Below, piece by piece: positions 17,326-25,800 of a DNA stretch of 53,359 bases (position 1 is its first letter; each line of letters begins with the position of its first letter). The position numbers were made by a program, and so were the translations under genes. Source of the DNA: Marinobacter sp. ELB17 (GTDB lineage: Bacteria > Pseudomonadota > Gammaproteobacteria > Pseudomonadales > Oleiphilaceae); contig NZ_AAXY01000028.1 of NCBI RefSeq assembly GCF_000169375.1, forward strand, positions 1 through 53,359, in the 5' to 3' direction. Under the pieces are notes generated by a model. The model was not told the origin of the DNA. It was given only the letters and a program-made list of their open reading frames with translations, and searched no databases.

Positions 17326-17829
17326 TTACTCCGTTTTGGCTGATTGGCGCCTGAGTTCGCGCCGACGGCTAAAAAAGTCACTGATAATACGACTGCAAGG
17401 CTCTGCCAATAAACCGCCACGGGTTTCAACACGCCAGTTAAGGTGAGGCTCGTCAAAGGTACGCCGAGCCGATTCCACCGCGCCGGCTTTGGGTTCGGTA
17501 GCGCCGTACACCACTCGGCTGATGCGGCTGTGGACAATCGCGCCCACGCACATGGTGCAAGGTTCCAGTGTAACGTAAAGCGTGGCGCCGCTTAACCGGT
17601 AATTGTTCAGGTAGGTCGCGGCCTGACGCAAGGCGCAGATTTCGGCGTGGGCGGTAGGGTCACAGCTGCTGATTGGCTTGTTAAACCCCGCGCCCACTTC
17701 CTGGCCGTCAATCACCACTACGGCCCCTACCGGCACCTCGCCCAGAGCGGCGGCCTGTGCCGCCAGCGCCAGAGCTCGGTTCATCCAGTATTCGTCGTTC
17801 GCGAGCACCGTTGTCAGCGGTTCATACAT
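17326..17829 (-). CDS. tadA: tRNA-specific adenosine deaminase TadA
   Basis: Zinc enzyme that makes inosine at the wobble position of tRNA-Arg(ACG). The 167 residues contain the zinc and catalytic residues H61, E63 (THAEICALR), C91 and C94 (EPCTMCVG). In many gammaproteobacteria tadA lies close downstream of guaA; here the two are about 28 kb apart. A TATAAT box 76 bases upstream suggests its own promoter. The 3' end borders the iscB element, whose guide would be templated by the last codons and stop of this gene. Confidence 0.94.
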   Translation of the reverse strand: MYEPLTTVLANDEYWMNRALALAAQAAALGEVPVGAVVVIDGQEVGAGFNKPISSCDPTAHAEICALRQAATYLNNYRLSGATLYVTLEPCTMCVGAIVHSRISRVVYGATEPKAGAVESARRTFDEPHLNWRVETRGGLLAEPCSRIISDFFSRRRELRRQSAKTE

Positions 17830-17904
17830 TAACAGGCGTTTCCTAATGGTTATGGCACAACCCGGAAGTACTCAAGGTCGGCGATCACGTTGGGCTGGGC
17901 CAAT

Positions 17905-17910
17905 ATTATA
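17905..17910 (-). promoter_or_regulatory. Candidate tadA -10 box
   Basis: Minus-strand TATAAT (plus ATTATA) 76 bases before the tadA ATG. The hexamer 17 bases upstream (GCAGAT) is a poor -35. This spacer (17830-17958) also marks the junction between tadA and the accessory cluster. Confidence 0.4.
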
Positions 17911-17958
17911 CTATTACGATGATCCGGATCTGCACGATCAGGAATCTACCGCAATACA

Positions 17959-19800
17959 TTAATCATCAACCGCGACTTCCCCCTGGACCCCGTGCCGCAA
18001 ACCTTGCGCCAGTTCGCGCAACGCTGCCTGATCCAGCGTTTCAACTTCCAGCAAGCGGCGAGCCGCCCGCTCCAGAATGTCCCGGTTGTGAGACAGAATT
18101 TCGAAGGCCTGCTCTGATAACTCACTCAGCAGCTCACGTACGGCAGTATCTATGGTTTCAGCGGTCGCCTCACTGTAATTGCGTTCAAAATAACCGGGGG
18201 TACGATCGCCAAGAAAGCTACTCCGCTCAGCCTCATAGCTGACGTTGCCGAGATCTGCATCCATGCCATAGCGTACCACCATGGATCGGGCAATATCACT
18301 GGCCCGCGCCAGGTCGTCAGCCGCTCCCGTAGACAGGTGGTCAAAGATCAGTTTTTCCGCCGCGCGCCCGCCCATCAGCACCGCTATTTTGTCCCGCAGT
18401 TCGCTTTCGGTCATCAGGAAACGGTCTTCGGTCGGGCGCTGAATGGTGTAACCCAAGGCTCCGATACCCCGTGGAATAATTGACACTTTATGAACCTCAT
18501 CCACCCCCGGCAATGCCATACTGACCAATGCGTGGCCCATCTCGTGATAGGCCACAATTTCCCGTTCACGAACGTTAATCAGGCGGTTGCGTTTCTCCAG
18601 GCCGGCGATAATGCGCTCGATCGCGCCGGTGAAATCGGCCATGGTCACCTGCGCTGCCCTACGCCGTGTGGCCAATAGTGCCGCTTCATTCACCAGATTG
18701 GCCAGATCGGCACCGGAAAAGCCGGTCGTGAGCGCTGCGATCTCATCCAGCTCTATATCCGGAGTTCGCACAATCTTGCTCATATGGACCTGCAGGATCT
18801 GAATACGCCCTGCACGATCCGGTCTATCTACCAGCACCTGCCGGTCAAAACGCCCGGCCCGCAGCAGTGCGGGGTCAAGAATCTCCGGCCGGTTGGTTGC
18901 CGCCAGCAGCACTACTCCCTGGCCCGGATCGAAACCGTCGAGCTCCGATAAAAGCTGGTTCAGCGTCTGTTCGCGCTCATCGTTACCGCCTTGCACCGTG
19001 CCGGCGCTGCGGGCCCGGCCCAAAGCGTCCAGCTCATCAATAAAGACAATCGCCGGCGCGGTGCCACGGGCCTGTTCGAACAGATCCCGAACTCGCGCCG
19101 CACCAACCCCTACGAACATTTCAACAAACTCAGATCCGGAGATGGAAAAGAACGGCACACCGGCTTCACCGGCCACGGCCCGTGCCAGTAGGGTCTTACC
19201 GGTGCCGGGCGGTCCCACCAGCAGAATGCCTTTTGGCATTCGCGCGCCCAGGCTGCCGTACTCCCGGGGGTTCTGAAGGAAGTCGATAACTTCCTGCAGC
19301 TCAGCCTTGGCCTCATCCACGCCGGCGACATCGGCAAAGGTCACTTTGGTGTCTTTTTCCACGTAAATTTTGGCTTTGCTTTTACCCACCGCCATCATCC
19401 CGCCCATGCCCTGCTTGCCAGCCATACCGCGAATCAAATACATCCAGATGGCGACAAAGATCAGCGCGGGTAAAATCCAGGACAATAGCGCGTTAAACAG
19501 GGTGTTTTCTGCCGCGCCTGAATAGGTTACGCCGGTTTGATTCAGACGATCAGCCAGGTCAGGGGTAACCGGCGTCGTAACAAAACCGGTTTTGCCGTTC
19601 ACCGGGCTGGAGAAAGTGCCGCTGATGGAGGTGGTGCCAATCACCACGTTTTCGATAGCGCCCTCATCGAGATAAGTCTCGAACTGGCTGTAGGGAATGG
19701 GCTCAACGGTTGTTGACTGCACCCAGTAATCACGGAGGAATACAACGCCCATGACAGCAAGCAACACATACCAGATATTGATCTGATGTCGGCGGTTCAT
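17959..19800 (-). CDS. ftsH: Accessory ATP-dependent zinc metalloprotease FtsH
   Basis: Membrane-bound AAA+ protease that degrades damaged or regulatory membrane and soluble proteins. The 613 residues have two transmembrane helices (about 8-24 and 103-123) flanking a periplasmic domain, Walker A GPPGTGKT (196-203), Walker B VFIDE (252-256), and the zinc site HEMGH (419-423). The core copy of ftsH normally lies beside rlmE/folP. This one sits beside a glucan synthase, so I take it as an extra, island-type copy like the FtsH proteins of stress-tolerance islands. That role is inferred. Confidence 0.9.
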   Translation of the reverse strand: MNRRHQINIWYVLLAVMGVVFLRDYWVQSTTVEPIPYSQFETYLDEGAIENVVIGTTSISGTFSSPVNGKTGFVTTPVTPDLADRLNQTGVTYSGAAENTLFNALLSWILPALIFVAIWMYLIRGMAGKQGMGGMMAVGKSKAKIYVEKDTKVTFADVAGVDEAKAELQEVIDFLQNPREYGSLGARMPKGILLVGPPGTGKTLLARAVAGEAGVPFFSISGSEFVEMFVGVGAARVRDLFEQARGTAPAIVFIDELDALGRARSAGTVQGGNDEREQTLNQLLSELDGFDPGQGVVLLAATNRPEILDPALLRAGRFDRQVLVDRPDRAGRIQILQVHMSKIVRTPDIELDEIAALTTGFSGADLANLVNEAALLATRRRAAQVTMADFTGAIERIIAGLEKRNRLINVREREIVAYHEMGHALVSMALPGVDEVHKVSIIPRGIGALGYTIQRPTEDRFLMTESELRDKIAVLMGGRAAEKLIFDHLSTGAADDLARASDIARSMVVRYGMDADLGNVSYEAERSSFLGDRTPGYFERNYSEATAETIDTAVRELLSELSEQAFEILSHNRDILERAARRLLEVETLDQAALRELAQGLRHGVQGEVAVDD

Positions 19801-19890
19801 GCTGTTCTCCGATAACCGACGGCTCCACGCGGTAACTGCGATAATGACATCGCGAGCAGAGCGTTTACCGCGGGAATATTTTTGACACTA

Positions 19891-22800
19891 TCAGAAAGGT
19901 ACCACAACGACGACATGATGATCCCGCTCGTCGTTCACCAGCGGGATCATGCTGTGCCGACGCCCTGCCCGGCCTACGCTTGTGTCAGTGACCCGGGCAC
20001 CATCCAGCGTCACATGACACAGCTGGTTCGGTTGTTCGCCGTTGCACCTGACGTTGATGTGGTAGACGGTCTCGCGATAACGATAATGGATTGTGTACGC
20101 ATCCCAATGGGTCGGTACGCAGGGTGCAATGATCAGGTGATCCTTTTCCAGCTTCAGGCCCAGAAGGTTTTCCAGGGCCAGCCGATACATCCAGCCCGCC
20201 GCCCCGGTGTACCAGGTCCAACCGCCCCGGCCCGTATGCGGCGGCGCGCCGTAGACATCCGCGCACATAACGTAGGGTTCGACCTTGTAGATCTGCATGG
20301 AATCCGGCTCACTGCTGTGATTGATCGGGTTCAGCATGGTGAAAAGCTCCCAGGCACGCTCCCGGTCACCCAGCTTGGCGAATGCCATCGTGGCCCAAAT
20401 CGCGGCATGGGTATACTGGCCACCGTTTTCGCGCACACCGGGAACGTAGCCCTTGATATAGCCGGGCTCAAGGGCTGATTTATCGAAGGGCGGATCGAGC
20501 AACTGAATCAATTGCGCATCCCGGCGCACCAGGCGTTGGTCAACCGACGCCATCGCCTGGCGAGCACGTTGGGGATCGCCACCGCCCGAGATCACCGCCC
20601 AACTCTGGCTGATCGAATCAATCTGGCATTCGTCGTTTTCGGAGGAGCCCAGGGGCGTGCCATCATCAAACCAGGCGCGCCGATACCAGTCGCCGTCCCA
20701 GGCATTGGCCTCGATGTGTCCCACGAGCTGTTCGGCCTGAGTGCTGCACAGCTCGGCGAAGGCTGTGTCGCCCTGCTCATTCGCAAGACGGGCAAACTGC
20801 TGCAGATTCTCGTATAGAAACCAGGCCAGCCACACACTCTCACCCTTGCCGTGCAGGCCGACCAGATTCATGCCATCGTTCCAGTCACCACAGCCCATCA
20901 GGGGTAACTGATGGGCACCAAAACGCAGCCCGTGCCTGATGGCACGCACACAATGCTCGTAGAGGCTGGCCGATTCCGCCGATCGCTGGGGCTGGTCGTA
21001 GTAGGCCTCTTCGTCGGGATACAATTCGCGTCCCTCCAGGAAGTGCACTGGTTCATCGAGAACGCCAGTATCGCCGGTCGCCAGCACATAACGGCAGGTG
21101 GCATAGGGCAGCCAAAGATAGTCATCGGAAAAATGCGTGCGCACACCTTGCCCCCTGGGCGGGTGCCACCAGTGTTGTACATCGCCCTGGATAAACTGGC
21201 GCCTGGCGCAGCGGATCAACTGCTCACGGGCAAGCCAGGGTGTGGCATGGATCAGCGCCAGAGTATCCTGCAACTGGTCACGGAAACCATAGGCGCCCCC
21301 AGACTGATAATAGCCACTCCTGCCCCAGAGCCGGCATGACAGCGTCTGGTAAAGCAGCCAGCCGTTGACCAGCACGTCCATCGCTGGGTCCGGTGTTTCC
21401 ACCTGCACCGCACCCAAGGTATGGTTCCAGTATTCCTCGACCGACGCCAAAGCTCGCCGGGCACCTGCCGGCCTAATGAAGCGCTGTATGAAGTGCTGTG
21501 CTTCATCCGTGTTGCTAGCCACGCCGAACACGAACACAATTTCACGCTCCTGCCCGTCGGCCAACTCAATTTGCGTTTGCAGTGCGGCGCAGGGGTCCAG
21601 CCCCGCACCAACCCTGCCCGACAGACGCGTGCGGTGCAACGCTGCCGGACTGGCCAGGGAACCGTTGCGACCGATGAACTCACTACGATTGCCCGTCAGT
21701 GTATGCACGTGCTCGCCGACTCCGTCATGGTCGACGTGGGCGAAAACGACTCGGTTGGCGCACTCACGACCATAGGCGTTGCGTGCAAACAGTGCACCGC
21801 TATGGGGGTCCTTCTCGGTCACGATGTGCATCAGATTGGCGTGGCGCCACTCACCGAGCACCAGTTCCCAATATCCAGTGAGTGATATGCGGCGAGGTCG
21901 TCCGGAATGATTGCGCAGCTTGAAGACCACAAACTTCACCGGTGCGTCCATGGCAACGTAGGTGAACAGTTCCGAGTAGATACCGGCTTCGTCGTGCTCG
22001 AATACGCTGTAGCCAAACCCGTGCCGGCACACATAACCTGAACCGTTCTGGTTGATGGTTGGCGCGGGCAATGGCGTTGGCGACCAGAACACACCGGTGT
22101 CCTCATCCCGGATATACAGCGCTTCGCCGCTGCTGTCGCTCAACGGATCATTGTGCCAGGTGGTCAGACGGAATTCGTGGGCGTTCTCCACCCAGGTATA
22201 GGAACCACCGCTCTCACTAACGACTGTGCCGATGTGCGGGCTGGCGATAACATTGACCCAAGGCGCCGGCGTGGTCTGGCCCGGATCGAGGGTAATGACG
22301 TATTCACGCCCGTCAGGCGTAAATCCGCCCAGGCCATTGCAGAATATGCGCTCGCGAGCTGGCAGAGCATACTTACGTTCCGTTGTCGGCTCAACAACGG
22401 TTTGCGCCAAAGGAACGGGACGATCCGGCACACGCTCCACCAGCGCACGGCGCCCGACCTGCTCAGCCAGGGTCTCAGCGGTATCCGTGATGACTACACG
22501 TGCGACCGTCATGAACAGAACACGATCCTCTTCGGATAGCTCATCCGCTCGCCGTACAAAGACTCCGCCCGGCTTGTGGGCGAGTTCCGCCTCCGGGCCA
22601 GTGTTGATCAGGCCTATGATCTGATCGTGCAAAACGGCTCGGTAACCCGAAAAATCTTCATTCAGAATCACCAGATCCGCACGCAGGCCCTTCATCCGCC
22701 AATAGGCATGGGCTCGCAACATCTGTTTGACCAAATCAATGCGGTTAAGATCTCCGATGCGCAGCAGAACGATCGGCAGATCACCCGAGATAGAAAAGCG

Positions 22801-25800
22801 CCATAGTCCGGACTGTCCCAGTTGATTACGGGCAATGACGCTGGGCGTTGAGCGGCGTAACGCATTTGCGTAGATCACCGAACTGGCCAGCCGGGCATAA
22901 ACCTGCGCATCGGCTTCCGTCGTGTTGATAAGATGCAGAACTTCCTGGCTTTGGCACCAGGCCATTTCAAAGGCGCGTTCGATGAAATGCTTGTCGCAGT
23001 ATTTCTCAAGCAGCGCCAGGGCCGCTTCTCGCGTGTATGCGACACCGGAGATGAACTGTACAGTGGCGGATTCGTCCGGCTCCAGCGTGAGTGTACTGCG
23101 GATTGCCACGATGGGATCGAGCACCGGACCAGCCGTATTTGACAACCGCTGGGTCTCGTTAATGGTCAATTTTCTATTCCCGGGAGACGATTTTTCACGG
23201 CTATCCAGCTTCAAGGGATTGGCAGCGGTTCGGCCCCGCCCGATGAATCGGCTGCGATCGGTCTCGTACGACGGCGCGTCGGCATTCGCACCGGATGCCG
23301 CGAACAGGTGGAACATCCAGGGTGTATGTTCACCCGGTGTGCGTGGCCGCCGTGTGCAGAGGATTGCTTGTCGGTCTGGCAAAATTTCGGTCTGCACGAA
23401 CAAATTACTGAAAGCCCGATGGGCAAGATCGGCGTTCAGAGGCGCCAACACAACCTCAGCGTAACTCGTCAGCTCAATGTGGCGGATTCTGGACGACTGA
23501 TTGGTAAGAGTGATCCGGCGGATCTCGACGTCGTCTTCGGGCGATACGCTGATTTCGGTGTGGGCGTCAATCGCCTCATCACGGCGTCGATATTCAGCAC
23601 GCGCCTGGACAAATATCGCCTCGTAATGATCGGCTTTGCGCAGAGTAGGCTGATGCGCCGTTGACCAGTAATGCCCCGTGTCGCGATCGCGCAGGTAAAT
23701 GAAGGTGCCCCAGTTATCGGCCGTGGCGTCCTCGCGCCAGCGGGTTACCGCAAGATCATGCCAATGGCTGTACCCGCCGCCGGCATGGGTCGCCATAACA
23801 TGATATGTGCCGTTGGATAACAGATGGACTTCAGGCAGAGGTGTATTCAGATCGGTGAAGACTCGCATTATCGCGTCATCTTCCGCTGCGGAAGGACGAG
23901 CGGCAGCACTGACTTCCGAAGCATGTGGCTGCAAGGTGGCACCCTGCTTCGGCACCCGTTCCTGCAGCAATAACTGCGTCGCCCGCGCCAGTGGGTCGGA
24001 CATAAAACGGCGCTGCATAGGCTGATCGAGCAATAGATGCTCAAAGGCCAGCAGGCTCATGGCCTGATGATGCGCCATAAAAGTACGCACGACGGCATGC
24101 TGCTTGCCCCGCGGTACCCGCGAAGGCGTGTAATCGATCGCTTCGTAGAATCCGTAGGTGCCAAGAAAGCCGTTCCCCGCCAATATCTGCAGATTGCGAC
24201 AGGCCTCCAGCGGCATCACCATCAGCGCCAACGCACTGGCGTAGGGCGCAATGACCAAATCGTCCCCAAGCCCACGTTTGAGACCCATTCCGGGTACGCC
24301 GAACGCCCGATACTGATAAACCTGGTGCATATCCGTGGCGTTATAACAGGACTCCGAGATGCCCCAGGGCACGGCACGCTGCCGGCCATATTCGATCTGG
24401 CGCGACACCGCAGACTTGCAGGTCTGATCCAGTAACGTGTTCTGATAACTCGGCATGATCAACTGCGGCATTAGGTACTCAAACATTGAGCCGCTCCACG
24501 AAATCAGGCTCACGTCGCCACCATGGATGGTCAACAAACGCCCAAGTGCGAACCAGTGTTTCTGTGGCACCTGGCCCTGGGCGATGAGCAGAAAACTGGC
24601 CAGCCGGGCCTCGGACGCCAGCAGGTCGTAGCACGCTGGGTCGCGACGTCGTTCGCCCACATCGTAGCCAATCGTCAACAGGCTGCGGGCGGCATCGTAG
24701 AGGAACTCAAAATCCATCACGGCCAGTTCGCGGCATCGATCTGCAAGATCATCAATACGTCGGAGGCGTTCCACCGCGCCCTTGTAACCTGAATGCCCTG
24801 CCCTGGCCAGGGCCGACAGTGTCGGGATGGTATCGAAAAGCCCAGGGTCCGGAGCCATACCGCGAAGATCGCCTTGCAACGCAAGGGACTGTTGGTCGAA
24901 AGCCCGTGCCCAGTAATAGAGTTCACCATTACTATCGGTATCGCGCGGCAACCAGGCAATCAGCCCCCCTTCCATACGATGAAGCTGATCCAACGCGCTG
25001 TCAGCGGCAACCAGTGTCTGAGGTTGTCCATCGAGAGTGAGCGCGTGCAGGGTGTCCTGAAGAAGCCTGATCTTGTCTGCAAGCTCTTGGCTAAGTGTCA
25101 CCGGTGCGTGTTCTGCAAGGACCTGCAGGGTATCCTGTAACCCGTGAAACGCATTCGCCGCCAGTATCGGCGCGTCTTTCAACTCGGCCAGCCCCGCCTG
25201 CAACGTGAGCAGGCTGCCGGCCAGGTTACCGCTGTCCACCGACGACACATAGTGTGGCCGCAGCGGTTGCAGAGTGCGGGTGTCGTACCAGTTATAGAAG
25301 TGGCCACGGTAGCGCTCCAGCCTTTCCATTGCCGTCAGCGTGTTCTCGATCAGGCGCAGACATTCACCGGCGTGAATGTACCCGAAATCGTACGCTGCCA
25401 GATCGGCCAAAAGCGCCATACCCATATTGGTGGGCGAGGTACGGAAGGCAATGGCCGGCTCGGGATATTCCTGAAAGTTATCGGGGGGCAGCCAGTTTTC
25501 CAGCGGAGAGACGAAGTCTGCAAAAAAACGCCAAGTGCGGCGGGCCGACGTGCGCAGGAAAACCCGCTGCTCAATCGTCAACTTCGGCTCTGGCGTCAGT
25601 AGTGGCGTACTGATCCACCAGCCGACGATGGGCGACAGCAGCCACAGCAACAAGGTGGGCGCCCAAACCATCCACTCAGCCGAACGGGTTTGCCATAGGG
25701 CAATAGCCAGCAGCACCGACAAGATCGGCGCGACCCACATTTCTCTTAAAAAACCGCTCAGTGTTTTGCGCGCATTGCGAATCCCATAGGATCTTAGCTG

